64,000 bases of DNA from Cyclina sinensis (Eukaryota; Mollusca; Bivalvia; Venerida; Veneridae), in NCBI GenBank assembly GCA_012932295.1, contig JAAONU010000002.1, positions 34,683,485-34,747,484 on the forward strand. Direction: 5' to 3'. The position numbers were made by a program, and so were the translations under genes. Position 1 is the stretch's first letter. Each line of letters opens with the position of its first letter. Below are positions 48,890 to 61,760 of the stretch, in pieces. A model generated the notes under the pieces. It saw only the letters and a program-made list of their open reading frames with translations, was not told the origin of the DNA and made no database searches.

Positions 48890-51800
48890 AATAGGGATGA
48901 ATTTGACTGCAGTTTTTTCTTTCTGAGTCCCGAGAACATTCTAAAGAACTACGATGTTGTTTTTCATTTTAAGGACAACTGAATCATCTTTTCGATATCG
49001 ACTGCTAGACTTTAATATCCTTTATCAATTCATAAACTATAGAAAAATATAATACAATTTAGATCACATCATTTCATATTCTTTAGAATGTTCTGAGGTT
49101 TTTGTCAGCTTAATGATATCTGAACTTGACTGCAGTATTTTCTTTTTCATTCTTAGAACGTCCTGAAGACTGAAATCTGGTAACTGTTGTGTAGAATCTT
49201 ATTTCAATATCGAGTGCTAGACTTAAATATGCCCTATGTTTTCATCTTAAAACTCTCTTAGAACGTTCTTCTAAAAACTAGCTATAAATGTACCCTAGTA
49301 GGACACAAACTGTATACTTTAGAACGTTATACAGTCTTTCATTTTCATTGAATGATATTAAAACTTTACAACAATATCTGTTTATAGAACGTTCTAAAAA
49401 TACATCTGATTTCTGCTCTTTAACAACTATTTTTTGTTGTCGTTCTGAGAACGTTCTTAAGATTGTATTTGATTTCTGATTTTTTTTCAACTACATTTGC
49501 TGACTTTCTTAGAACGTTCTAACGAATACAATCTGATTTCTGCTCTTTTTCAACTTTTTGTTTTCATTCTTAGAGCGCTCTAAAGAATAAAAATATGATT
49601 TCTGTTGTTTTTCAACTTAATGTGTTCATTCTTATAGCGTTCTAAAGAATGAAATCTGGTTTTTGTTATTTTTCAACTTTTTGTTTTCATTCTTAGAACG
49701 TTCTAAAGAAAGAAATCTGTTTTCTGTTCTTTTTTTCAACTTTTTCGTTTTATGTTCATGAAACGTTCTTAAAACGAAATCTGTTTTCTCTTATTTTTCA
49801 ACTTTTTTCTGTTTTGTTCTTCGAACGTGCTAAAGAATGAAATCTGTTTTCTGTTGTTGTTTTTTTTTCTTCTTCAACTTTTTCTTTCTTAAAACGTTCT
49901 AAAGAATATATCTGATTTATGTTTCTTTTTAGCTTATTTCTTTTTCGTTCTTTGACATTTGTCGTTTTTCTTTTTTAGAATGTTCTAAAGAGAGAAATCT
50001 GATTTTGCTTTTTTTTCAACTTTTCTGCTTTACGTTTTTAGAACGTTCTAAAGAATTAAAACTGATTTTGTTGTTTTTCATCTTTTTTCGCTCTTAGTCC
50101 ATAGAACGTTCTAAAGAATGAAATCTGATTTTGCTCTTTTCAACTTTTATGTACTACGTTTTTAGAACGTTTTAAGGACTGAAATCTGATTTTGTTGTTT
50201 TTCAACTTTTCTGTACTACGTTTTTAAAACGTTCTAAAGAATAAAATCTGATTTTGTTGTTTTTCATCTTTTTCACTCTTAGTCTTTAGAACGTTCTAAA
50301 GAATGAAATCTGATTTCTATTCTTTATCGCCTTTTCGTTTTTAGAACGTTCTAAAGAATGAAATCTATTTTTTGGAAGGGCATTTTTCAACTTTTCTGTT
50401 TAAGAACGTTCTAAAGAATGAAACTAGATTCATGTATTTTTTCAACGTTTTCGTTTTTCGCTCTTAGAACGTTCTAAAGAATGAAATCTGAATTTGTTGT
50501 TTTTCTAACTTTTCTGTATTATGTTTTTAGAACGTTCTAAAGAATGAAATCTGATTTTGCTTTTTTTCATCTTTTTCACTCTTAGTCTTTAGAACGTTCT
50601 AAAGAATGAAATCTGTTTTTTTTTGTTTTTCAACTTTTCTGTACTACGTCTTTAGAACGTTCTAAAAATGGAATCTGATTTTGTTGTTTTTCATCTTTTT
50701 GCGCTCTGAGTTTTTAGAATGTTCTAAAGAATAAAATCTGATTTCTATTCTTAATCGACATTTTCGTTATTCTTTTTTTAGCACGTTTTAAAGAAAGAAC
50801 TCTGTTTTTTGTTATTTTTCAACATTTCTGTTTCTAAAAAATGAAATCTGATATTGTTGTTTTCTATCTTTCTGCGCTCTTAGGCTTTAGAATGTTCTAA
50901 AAAATGAAATCTGATTTTGTTGTTTTTCAACTTTTCTGTATAACGTTTTTAGAACGTTCTAAAGAATGATATCTGATTTTGCTTTATTCATCTTTTTCAC
51001 TCTGAGTCTTTAGAACGTTCTAAAGAGAGAAATCTGTTTTTTTGTTATTATTCAACATTTCTGCTTTACGTTTTTTATAAATGTTCTAAAGAGTGAAATC
51101 TGATTTTGTTGTTTTTCATCATTTTTCACGCTCAGTCTTTAGAACGTTCTAAAGAATGAAATCTGATTTTGCTATTTTCAACTGTTCTATACTACATTTT
51201 TAAAACGTTCTAAAGAATGAAATCTGATTTTGCTTTTTTCAACTGCTCTATACTACATTTTTAGAACGTTCTAAAGAATGAAATCTGATTTTGTTGATTT
51301 TCATCTTTTTCCTTCTTAGTTCTTAGAACGTTCTAAAGAATGAAATACGATATTGTTGTTTTTCAACTTTTTCTGTATTACGTTTTTAGAACGTTCTAAA
51401 GAATGAAATTTGATTTTGTTGTTTTCATCTATTGAGCTCTTAGTCTTTAGAATGTTCTAAAGAATGAAATCCGATTTCTGTTCTTTTCATACTTTTTTGA
51501 TTTTCTTTTTTAGAACGTTCTAAAGAATATTACTGATTTACGTTTTTTTTTTAACTTTTTCGTTGTCTGTTTTTAGAACGTTCTAAAGAATGAGATATGA
51601 TTTCTGTTATTTTTCAACCGTTACATTATTCGTTCTTAGGACGTTTTAAAGAATATATATGATTATGTATATATCTAGTGTAAAACAGATGCTTTTAGAA
51701 TGTCCTAAGAAAATGTTTAATTGTTCAGAATGTTCTAAAAGAATTAAATTATGTTATGATTTGTTTTGTTATTTTCTGTTTATATGCTGTGTGAATACAT

Positions 51801-51945
51801 GTTGGTTTACAGAAGTGAGTTGTTGTTTTGTCTGAACCCATGAAAAAAGCCTATGATTTAGCCTGTTTTACCAGACGAAATTTGCTTAAAATGGGTATTT
51901 TTTCGGGACTTGTTGGAAAATCCCTTTTTAAAATGGATCGTGTTC
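48890..51945 (+). mobile_element. AGAACGTTCT element, expanded copy
   Basis: The right end (51720-51945) matches the inverted copy at 33.47 kb. The left part has two diverged 223-bp units starting TTGACTGCAG (48903 and 49126), each with CGATATCGACTGCTAGACTT or its variant. Between lies the minisatellite. No transposase or other protein is encoded, so the element is non-autonomous. Class is undetermined; non-autonomous Helitron-like elements of bivalves often carry central tandem arrays, but I could not confirm Helitron ends. The left boundary is uncertain. Confidence 0.7.
49080..51740 (+). repeat. 62-bp minisatellite with palindrome TTAGAACGTTCTAA, about 43 units
   Basis: GAACGTTC or a one-base variant recurs at a mean spacing near 62 bp (for example 50041, 50104, 50165, 50227, 50289, 50344, 50404, 50467, 50530, 50592, 50655, 50718). 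Each is followed by TAAAGAATGAAATCTGATTTTG and a T-rich stretch with TTTTTCAACTTTT. The palindrome is the best conserved part, though it holds a CpG. AGAACGTTCT fits the heat-shock element pair nGAAnnTTCn. Units are less regular at both edges. Confidence 0.9.
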
Positions 51946-53370
51946 TATCTAATCAATACGTTGTTTAAGTTTTATTATTATTGGGACCAGTGGACCAAAG
52001 GGCGACGCTAGAAATATTTCTGGTTTGGTTACAGTAAAGATGAAATACAGCCCTAATTCTTGTAAGAAAAGGTAAATCGACAAAGTTATATTTTTGTTGA
52101 AACATTCTTTTGTGCAAAGCATCTGTAGAGGTTTTTTGTCCAATCGGAGAGCTGAGATATTTAATTGTTATCATTTTAATCTATATAAGTACGTTTTTAT
52201 CCTTCTGGTATGCTATTCCTGTGTCTTTTCTATAAAGATTTTATCAATATTTTGAGCATTGACAGCTGTTCTTACTATACATTTTTGTGACCCTTTTTCA
52301 AGTGGGAACAATTAGTCAATACAGGATAGGTGAATACAAATTATAAAACATATCTTTGGGCTTCATCAAAAGATAGTGGGGTCATTTACCGGGTGTTACT
52401 TCAAAATCGATCAGAAACCATTAATGTTAGAAAAAACAAAACAGTAACACCTTGACTTCTCAACAAATATTGCCTTCTGACTTTAGTCGGTTCAAAAACA
52501 TGTTATTTCTGACTTAACACAGAAATCATTGTTAATGCAGGATCTTAACATATTTTCGGCTCGTTCTTATAACGTGGAATAGAGAACAACATATCCTTTC
52601 AAGTGATTGCAGAGCATCTGAAATAGGAGGAAGCAAATATAAGAACATATATCCTGAAAGCATTTGGTAAAGATCTTTCTGAAAAAAGGTATAACACGAT
52701 TATTAACATATACTGTGTCACTTCCTTTCTTTAAAAGTGTGAGTGAAGTAAGTTGCTCTCTAAAAGCGCGTTCGGTAAAAATGTCATAATGTTAAGCTCT
52801 TATTATTCATATAAAAAGTAGGTCTGTATTAAGCTCTTGGTAATAGTTTAAATCGAAAAGCTCGTCGCACTCGTTTTTGGAGACCTGTCAACTGTTCACT
52901 ACAAATTGTCTGTTTACCTACGTTGTAAACTTAAATGTCGCATTAGACTTCCGTTAATTGTCGTCTGGTGGTAGGGAAAATAAAATAGCGATCGATATTT
53001 TGGCAAGCATTTTATCGTGTTTACCCTATTTTGTATGAAGTGCAAAACGTAATAAAACTAACTGTATGTATACTATATCAATTAATGCGACAGCCAAATT
53101 GGCAAAGAATGGCATGCTCTGTTCCGGTACAGACGTTTCCAACACATTCTTAACAGCCGAAAGACACACATAAAAATAGCATTTTATTTGTTGTTGCACT
53201 AAATGAAATATGGCGTTATAAAGAAACGGAGAAAAACAACAACGGAATTTAATCACATTATTTAATTTGCCCCATTCGTATTGAATTTGCAGAAATTAAT
53301 AAAGAATATTTACTGAAACATGTGCAAAAAAGTATATGCGTTACGATAGAAGAATGTGTTAAAAAAGAAA
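51946..53370. other. No gene seen
   Basis: Two overlapping minus frames at 51949-52174 and one at 53026-53256 show no motif. Sequence is AT-rich without a clear repeat. Confidence 0.5.
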
Positions 53371-53440
53371 CTGGTCAGGTAGTTTAATGGCTGGTCTTAC
53401 GGGCTCGTTATTTGTAACGAGACCTGGTTCTTGTCGCAAT
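53371..53440 (+). mobile_element. tRNA-like SINE head, decayed
   Basis: GTAGTTTAATGGCTGG resembles an A-box region; after an anticodon-like hairpin (CTCGTTATTTGTAACGAG), ACCTGGTTCTTGTC stands where the B box would be but departs from consensus. It is not a functional tRNA. Confidence 0.45.
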
Positions 53441-53635
53441 ATCTGTCCGGAACATTTCAACGGCATAAGACGTTTTACATTTGGCTAAATTATTAAAAAG
53501 CTTCGATACGAAAAGCTTAAATGCTTATAAGAAAGAAGGAATAAGGCACCAGGGTGGTTATTTCAAGTGCATTATATCTAGGTTTATAGTATAATTTATG
53601 TTTAAAAGAGGAATACCCTAAAATTTAGAGTATTT

Positions 53636-54935
53636 TTTTGCCCTCGAAGGGAGGCATATAATAATCGCTCTGTCTGTCCGTCCGTCCGTCTGTCCTGTAA
53701 AATCTTGTCCTCGCTTCATCTCCAAAACCTCTTGATTTCATTGAAACTTAACAGGAGTGTTTGACACCAAGTGTAGTTGTGCATATTGTCAGGAGATTCT
53801 GCTCGATTTATTTTTGGCAGAGTTATGGTCACTTAGTCATTTTTTTACTCTAAAATCTTGTCATCGCTTCATTTCCAAAACCGCTTGGAGGATTTCATTG
53901 AAACTTAACAGGAATGTTTGTCACCAAGCCTAGTTGTGCATATTGTCAGGAGATTCTGCCCGATTTATTTTTGGCAGAGTTATGGTCACTTAGTCATTTT
54001 TTTACTCTAAAATCTTGTCATCGCTTCATTTCCAAAACCGCTTGGAGGATTTCATTGAAACTTAACAGGAATGTTTGTCACCAAGCCTAGTTGTGCATAT
54101 TATCAGGAGTTTCTGCTCGGATTATTTTTGGCAGAGTAATGGGCCATTAGTCAATTTTTACTATAACTTCTATATTAAAATCGTGTCCACACTTCATCTC
54201 CAAAACTGCTTGGAGGATTTCATTGAAACTACACAGAACTGTTTGTCACCAAACCTAGCTGTGCATATCGTCAGGAGTTTCTGGTCGGATTTTTTTTGGC
54301 AGTGTTAGGGACCCTTATTAGGAATACATGTTTACTTTCAAAATGCGACACCATTTCTCAAGGGCAGATAATCCTCAAATTTATTTTTGCAAAGTTATGC
54401 CCCTTTTTTTAACTTAAAATTTCTAGGTTAACTTTTTGTTAATGTCCATTTCTCAAAAAGTGTCAAACTTGGAATACTTGATCACCAGCAAGAACCCTGC
54501 AAAGATTGTTGGTACCCATGTCCCTGAGGGTCAAAATTAGCCCCACCCCAGGTGTCACTTCATTTTGCTTATACTTATATATAAGGAAAAAACTTGTTCA
54601 GCCTAGAAATAAACTTTAACTTACATAGGATGGGAAACTACTTCCACTCCCCACCCCCCTCCTCCAAACTCCCCTCTGCTTGGGGACCTCCCAGCCCTGG
54701 CATTACCACCCCCATAATTTTTTTTCATTATAATTATCTTTTTATAAAATATGTAGGTACTTGACTTTTAAATATGTAGGTATGAAGTGACTTGACTCCC
54801 ATTTACCTTCAGTTCATGCTCTATGTTTGTCTGATCTCTTTTCCACAGGCATATTCAATCATATATTTACGCCAGTTTCAATTCAAAGCTACATTTCGGG
54901 GGCATATGTCAATTTCCAGTGACAGCTCTTGTTAG
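53636..54935 (+). mobile_element. Bivalve 'CCCTCGAAGGGAGGCATAT' element
   Basis: It opens with CCCTCGAAGGGAGGCATATA, then CTGTCCGTCCGTCCGTC, continues with four tandem units and a diverged region, and ends with TTTCGGGGGCATATGTC..CAGCTCTTGTT near 54935. The ends share inverted similarity (GGAGGCATAT against ATATGCCCCC). I know this style from bivalve genomes; class uncertain. A C-rich tract at 54645-54712 lies inside. The frame at 54075-54308 is repeat-derived. Confidence 0.65.
53698..54330 (+). repeat. About 157-bp tandem repeat, four units
   Basis: TAAAATCTTGTC(A/C)TCGCTTCAT occurs at 53698, 53851 and 54008, with a diverged copy at about 54176, giving spacings of 153, 157 and 168 bp. The second and third units are nearly identical; the outer ones have diverged. 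Confidence 0.85.
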
Positions 54936-57900
54936 AGCATGTTTTTAATCATATAAGTCATAATGCTACGAAATGAATAATTACCCAGTGTGAAGGTGTC
55001 AGACAAAAAGATTAAGTACAATTAATGCATTTGATTTAGTCTTTATATAAAGATATTTTTGTATACATTTTGGATGTATAGACATCAGTTATTACTGAAC
55101 AATTTTTTTTTGACTGCATACCTTAAAATAACATTTTTGAATATGATATTCTTTACATTATCGATTAGTTTGCATATTTTGTTGGAAAAAATAGACTGTA
55201 CCTACAGTTTATTTTGTGGTACGTCCCTTTCACTTAAATTTTTTTTAAATTTAAATTTCTAGAAAAAGGTATTGTACAACCAATGTATCCACATTCCATA
55301 CTATTAGTAAAAAGAGAACAACGACAAGTCAGACACACATTCAGCAATTTAGTATTCTATGCGCTGACTTAGCAATAAATCTTAGTTTGAATATTAGTCT
55401 TAATTGTTTTAGATTTAAAAAAGACTTAAAACATAGAAGTTTTATCGAAACAATAAGCGAGGTGCAAGAAAAAACTGATAAACATACCTGCAAACCCTGT
55501 TTCTAGAGAACAATCTTGAGTTAGATAAATATTTCTATCAATCTTGATAAAAGTTTCGTTTCAGATATAGAATTTCAATAATGTTAGACCAACATTTCAA
55601 GCAAATGTAGCCATATGATAATCAGTCTGTCATTTATTCGTATCAATTCTTCACGGTGGGCATATTGTTTCAGTGCTGATAGCTCGTGCAGATCGTGCAG
55701 ACAGTTTATCCAGAATCACTGACGTGATGCAAATGTTGATAATCATAAAAGAATAGAACCGAAGAACGGGATTAATAAAGAAACTGGTGTCGTCGATAGA
55801 TATGCAAACGTGTATTTGTTTCATAAACAAAACACCTCCCACAGTGCAGAAGCGTATCTAAACATGATGGTGATAAAATATGTCTGTAGTATTATCGGCA
55901 GAACATTTTATTGACACTTGTTGATACAGAGATAAAAACGTACAAGTAAATATTTTGTTGAAAATTTGAACCTAACAAAGCATCGCATTGTCATTGTAAC
56001 TGACAGGTGCAATAATTTAGTGTCTTCAGATTTCTCTTGATTCATTGATAATTAAATTGGTGGTAGTGGTGAAATTTATACAAACACTTCTCTTACAAGA
56101 CACGTTTGCTTTAAATAAGGGTCAGATTGCATTTGTTGATAAACAGTTCACATTGAAAGAAATTACCTGATCATTTTTCCACTTTGAGACATGAACTTCA
56201 CTAAATATTGTAAGAAAATACGTACAAATAAACATTCCTCCACTGAAATAAACAATAAAACCTGTCTGCTGTTTCTATCTATACACAAAAATTAAAGTAA
56301 GTGATCCTAATAATTTTTTTAACATAATATCACAGTCGAAAAAATCCGTGTTGTTGACTTCTGATTTTATTTTGATAATATTTCGACCGTGTAAACAGCA
56401 GTCACCGATAAACAAGCGACATTGTCCATTATTTTTGATCCCACAAGTCTCAATTTCAGAGAGAAAACTGCATCAAAATAGAAGTATTCAGAGTTCATTG
56501 TTCTGGATAATTTGGTCTCCAGCGATTTCGTTTGGTTTCATTCGGTGTAATTTGGATATCATGTAATTGGTATTTTTATCAGTTTTCCTAAATAGTGTAT
56601 CATAAATGCGATTGTTCTTAACATTATTAAAAATTTTCCTTTACCTAAGCTAGCGTTTTCTGTTTTATTTCAATTGACCCAGTATCTGTTACGAACGAGC
56701 AATTTTCCGACAGGTGTTTCGAAACATAGAATGATGTCGCTTTAACTTTTGTTAACAGCCTTTACAGTGTGGTGTCAGTGAACCTGCAGTTCCATTTTTT
56801 ACCAATAAGTTTTAGACAAAAATTCATTAAGCAAGTCAAAAGTCTGTACATTTTCTACTTTTTTTCGAATTGGTTCTTCTGGCGTTTTCGTCCTACCTTT
56901 TTAATCAATTAAAACCCATAAATATCCAGAAATAATTAAGCTAACAAAGTTTTCTGTATAAGTTTTATTAGCCTACATTTAAAATCATAACAAAGGACCG
57001 AAGGCTTAGTACCAATGTCCACAATTTTAAAATTCTTTATATATGTTATAATAATACTAATATTTTGATTTAGAAGCAAAAGGTGTCGTGAAATATGGCT
57101 TTAACAAGGACAGGGGAAGAAAATAGCGTCTCTATTAACGATATGCTAAGTTAACATGTTTTCTTCAGCATAATCCATTCAAGTGGTCGTGCTCTATTTA
57201 TTCTTCAAGCTTAAAAGCAGGCAAGTCTATCCATGTGTACATGTTTTATTTAAGGTATGATTGTGCGTGCTTTAATGAGTTTCTATAAGACTCTGTTATA
57301 ATCAGAAAGATATGCGCCGTTAGGAAGAGACAATTAAATTCATAAATATTTTTTGTGTAATGTAAGCCAACGAAAGAAAAACAGTTACAATGTTTGTTTT
57401 TAGATTGACACAAATGTCTGTAAATAAATGTCGTTAAATGCATGAGGTAGAAAAGTTATGTGTCAAACACATGTCGACAACTGACAGCTGTTGCTAGTTC
57501 TTATAAAATTACTCGACAATACAACGCTTCTCGTTTCATTTACAGAAAAAAAAGAATAATCTATATTGTCCATATTTTTGTTTTAAATTATTATTCTTAT
57601 CATCCGGAACTAACATTGATTTATCTCGATCAAATGTTTTAATAACGTTGCGTTTCCTTTACCTTAAATTCTAAATGTCATAATTAACTTACACCGTGTT
57701 TATTTCGTCTGTTTTGACAAAAGCTGCACTAATTTATCTCCGCCCAATACTGCTTGATAAATGGCAACTGGAATGCTTCATTCGATGTTGCTGAAATATC
57801 TGCCATATAACTGGTTGACTGCGTTCAGCTAGTCCGATCTACTGTAGAATGGCTCCGTCTGAAATCAGTCAGCATCATCTACTGTTCGTTATAACTTGGG

Positions 57901-57974
57901 ATTTGTAAATGAATAGAAGTGACAGGTTTCCGCACCTTCACTGTTTTGAGTAAAAGACTATGCCAAAGTATCAT
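54936..57974. other. No gene seen
   Basis: AT-rich. Frames at 55059-55262, 55651-55842 (minus), 56348-56566, 57246-57443 (minus) and 57460-57642 were considered. The 55651-55842 frame has a hydrophobic stretch and slightly higher GC but no recognisable family. Confidence 0.5.
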
Positions 57975-58560
57975 TAATGCCCCGTTTTCACTGTCCCGGA
58001 TTGGTGCCCCGGAATGTCCCGGATGAGTGTTCGGGGAGAAATCCTGTGAAACCGACAGTACAATCCTGACGGTTCCGTAAACATGTTGGACAATCCTAAA
58101 TTGATCCGGCTCGATCCGGCAAATACTCCCAGATGTTTTTTTTTCAATGTCTAATACATCCAGGGCTCACCGGGAAAATATCAAGAACCGGCTTAATTCT
58201 GGCAATTCCGGGGCAGAACCGAGGCAGGTCAGTGTCCCTATCCTGCGTCTACCGTGAAAGTCCCTAGTTATCCAGGGTATTGGGGAACACTCATAGCACG
58301 ATAGACATGCGGTTTACTCCGGTCTGGGGCCGAGTTTTAGCTCAGCTGAAGGACAGTGTAACCCCATTTTGTACCGGTGGAGGTAGGGACTGGCACCGTT
58401 AACCCAGGTAACAATGGCGTGTCACCAGTCACAGCCGGATTACGACGGGATGATACCGGTATTTATCGGGCACCGCCGGTGGGAACCCGCGTCCCACTAG
58501 TTTATACCAAGATCAACCGTGAACGAATCAGTCTAGCACCGTAAATATTCCGTTTCAACC
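57975..58560. other. GC- and CpG-rich island
   Basis: Hand counts in two 60-base lines give 50% (58021-58080) and 57% (58381-58440) GC, against about one third elsewhere. CCGG, ACCGG and CGGGA words recur (TGTCCCGGATTGG, GTGCCCCGGAATG, GTACCGGTGG, CACCGCCGGTGGG). No frame longer than about 30 codons starts with ATG. It could be a young or protected repeat, a transferred segment, or a CpG-rich regulatory region. I do not recognise it. Confidence 0.6.
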
Positions 58561-59569
58561 AGGAACTCACCTAGTTAGTTCGAGGTCAAACTGAAAGATC
58601 CCGCTAACTGTTAACAGAATTCGCATTTACCACTAGATCGAAACAGCAATGGCACAATGCATGTTTATGTTACAAATGAAGTGTTCTTAGATCTTTCAAA
58701 TCACTTTTTTTCAAGAAACTAATTTAGGGAGTCGTTTGCGATTTTGCGAAATCAGTCCCGACAAATCATTTAGGCTATCTTCTGTTTCAGGACCTGCAAA
58801 TGTTAACTATCTCCAAATAAATGTTACTTCTGCCTCATTGGTATCATTTTGCAATTAATAACATTGAATAAAGCTCGAACAAGTTGCATAATTTACGTAC
58901 CTACTTTTATATTTTTGTGAGTTCTAATACTGAATTAAGTCGATGTTAGAAACGAAGTTTTAAGGTATTTATAGAGAATAGATATAGTAATTAAATCATG
59001 ACTAATGCAAAGGGTGACAGTGCAGTGTGTACAATGGGAATGCACTTCCGTCATTGAAGAGCTATTTCACATCGTAAACAACAAAAAAGTGACACATCAA
59101 ACAGTGCAGGAGAGATTTTTATTAGCTGTTGCCCTTTATACAGCCCAGAAATACGGTAAGAGTTTATAGAGTACAGTAAAATAGTAAGATCCAAAGGTAT
59201 ACACTTACGTCCACCAAATACTAAGGTGCAAATATTTTTTAACTTAGTCAAACCATATATAACCATATATTAGTCTTGTAGACTGCAGAACTATCCCTTC
59301 ATAAGTCATGTAATTTTTCTACCTTAGTCAAAACGAAGAAACAGTATAGGGCGAAATAATTACGTTTCAGTACAAAACTGCGACAGAAAAGCTGCATGCT
59401 GATAGAAAAGCTAATTTTTCAACTTAATCAAAAAGAATTGTACAGCTTTTATAATATCGTCAAAGTTTTTTGTTCGGCTTGGATGTCTGACATATATTTA
59501 AACATATTTCACTAGAAAATGTACAAGTAAATGACAATAATGATGATTATGATAATAAATTACCACTAC
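58561..59569. other. No gene seen
   Basis: Returns to AT-rich sequence immediately after the island. The minus frame at 59051-59266 has no motif. Confidence 0.5.
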
Positions 59570-60400
59570 ATCAACATAGTTCCCTAGTTAAAGATCAACT
59601 ATGTTCTCTAGTAAAACAACCATTTCATAAACCATGTTCCCTAATTATACAACCGTAACATTATCCATGTTACCTAGTTATACAACCATTATCTCAGCTA
59701 TGTCCCCCTTGTTATGCAACCATTACATCAACAATGTTCTATAGTTATACAGCCATTACATCAACCATGTTCCCTTATCATATAACCATTTCAGCAGTTA
59801 TGTTCCGTAGTAAAACAACCATATCATTATCCATGTTACCTAGTTATACAACCATTATCTCAGACATACCCCCCTAGTTATTACATCAACAATGTTCCAT
59901 AGTTATACAGCCGTTACATCAACCATGTTCTCTTATCATATAACAATTTCAGCAGTTATGTTCCGTAGTAAAACAACCATAACATTATCCATGTTACCTA
60001 GTTATACAACCATTATCTCAGACATACCCCCCTAGTTATTACATCAACAATGTTCCATAGTTATACAGCCGTTACATCAACCATGTTCTCTTATCATATA
60101 ACAATTTCAGCAGTTATGTTCCGTAGTAAAACAACCATAACATTATCCATGTTTCCTAGTTATACAACCATTATCTCAGTCATACCCCCCTAGTTATTAC
60201 ATCAACAATGTTCCATAGTTATACAGCCGTTACATCAACCATGTTCTCTTATCATATAACAATTTCAGCAGTTATGTTCCGTAGTAAAACAACCATAACA
60301 TTATCCATGTTTCCTAGTTATACAACCATTATCTCAGTCACGCCCCTTAGTTATGCAAGCATTACATCAACGATGTTCCCTAGTTACAAACATTTCATAG
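59570..60400 (+). repeat. 158-bp higher-order repeat of about 40-bp subunits
   Basis: Subunits of about 40 bp share (A)CATCAACCATGTTCCCTAGTTATACAACCATT-like sequence. Four make a 158-bp unit, marked by G(A/T)CATACCCCCC at 59863, 60021 and 60179 and a variant at 60337. The later units are nearly identical and the earlier ones (59570-59850) are diverged. The frame at 60208-60426 is the translation of this array (Ser/Thr-rich, MFPSYTT-type) and is rejected. Confidence 0.9.
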
Positions 60401-61760
60401 TCGCAGTTCGAAGATTGTATGCGTAGATATGTTTATCATGAAACTTAAGTTGATCTTAGTAAAATTACCTTTTTAACACGACCAGTTCTCTATTTAAATC
60501 AAGGAATAAAAATGGCATTACCTCTACAAATGCATTAGAGTCAAAACTTCAGAAATATTTTGTGAAATTAACAATGTTCTATCAATCTTGACCATTTGCT
60601 TCAGCGTTGTCATTGATAAGAAGGATTGTTTCTCTCTGTTTGTAAGTGGTCAAATGAAACTTTATTAACCAAACTTTACTATTTGCAACCGGATGTAGTT
60701 ATCTTCCATCCGAGCCAAACGTCAAGCAGCGATTGCTTGTCTTTCAGTACAATTTCGGAAAAATAAAAGGGAGATCACTGCTACGAAAAAGGTTGTTGAT
60801 TGGTGTCGTGTGCAAGTGTCGTGTGAAACATATTTTGGGCGCCAGTGCAGTACGTTTCACGGAAATAACAAAATCTGTAAACATCGTAATATGGTAGAAT
60901 TTATACTAATTGCCATCTTTCAGATATAGGAAGTTCGTTACTTTGCTTAGCTTGATCTAGACCGATGATGTTTATTTTCAGCAAAATGCAGAAAAATGTC
61001 GAACGAGGAAAGCGGACTTATTGTAGCAATTTTTAGAAACAACAACCAGTATACATTGAAATTCATCGTAAAAGACAAAAGTATTTCAGATTTGTTGTTG
61101 TAATATTTTTGGAATGAATAGGTGAGGACACTGAAATCAGGTATTTCAAATTTCGGACATATCAGCTATTAGGATGGTACTGAACCAAAACCGGACTGTC
61201 AACCTGAGCGGTGGATAACAGAAATAGGTACACGTGAAGTAATCCGCCACAAACAGTAAAACAATTTAAATTTTAATTCTAACGTCGTTGAAATATGTAC
61301 ACAGATCTTTGATATTTCATTCTAGCAAGTTCAATTCAGTTAGTTAGTTAGTTAGTAAGTATTTTATAATTTTAATATATGACATAAAAGACGTACCAGA
61401 CAGCTGACATTTCTGACAAGAATAAATAAAACTAGTGGTGTTTTTGGATGATGGAGATCAGAAATTATGCAGCATCTTGGCTAGATCTGTTTTCAGAGAG
61501 AACAAACTGAACTCGGTACAGAAAGATTAAATGAAAAGTATGTTTGAGCTTCTTATCAACCGTTAGATGACATTAGCTTTGGAATGATTTAAGAATTATA
61601 TAAAAGAAAGCAAAGATTGATTAGCAAATAATGCTTTATTTTTGTAAACATTCAAAATAATTGTATGACCATTATGGTTAGAAAAGCCTTTTTAATGTTC
61701 TAGCTTTTTCCAAAAACAACAAAACAAAAGACAAACATATTACTGACACATGCTTTTTAG
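60401..61760. other. No gene seen; GTTA microsatellite
   Basis: A short (GTTA)n microsatellite lies near 61338-61356. The rest is AT-rich with no recognised feature. Confidence 0.5.

Noticed and set aside
49080..51740. CRISPR-like array
   Set aside because: Regular spacing only; linkers are diverged copies of each other rather than unique spacers, and the host is eukaryotic.
54645..54712. G-quadruplex on the minus strand in a C-rich tract
   Set aside because: Too few runs of three or more Cs at short spacing to be convincing.
55651..55842. Minus-strand 63-codon frame with a hydrophobic stretch
   Set aside because: One possible membrane segment in AT-rich DNA is weak evidence; no family recognised and no splice context.
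60208..60426. Ser/Thr-rich 72-codon frame
   Set aside because: It is the higher-order tandem repeat read in one frame.
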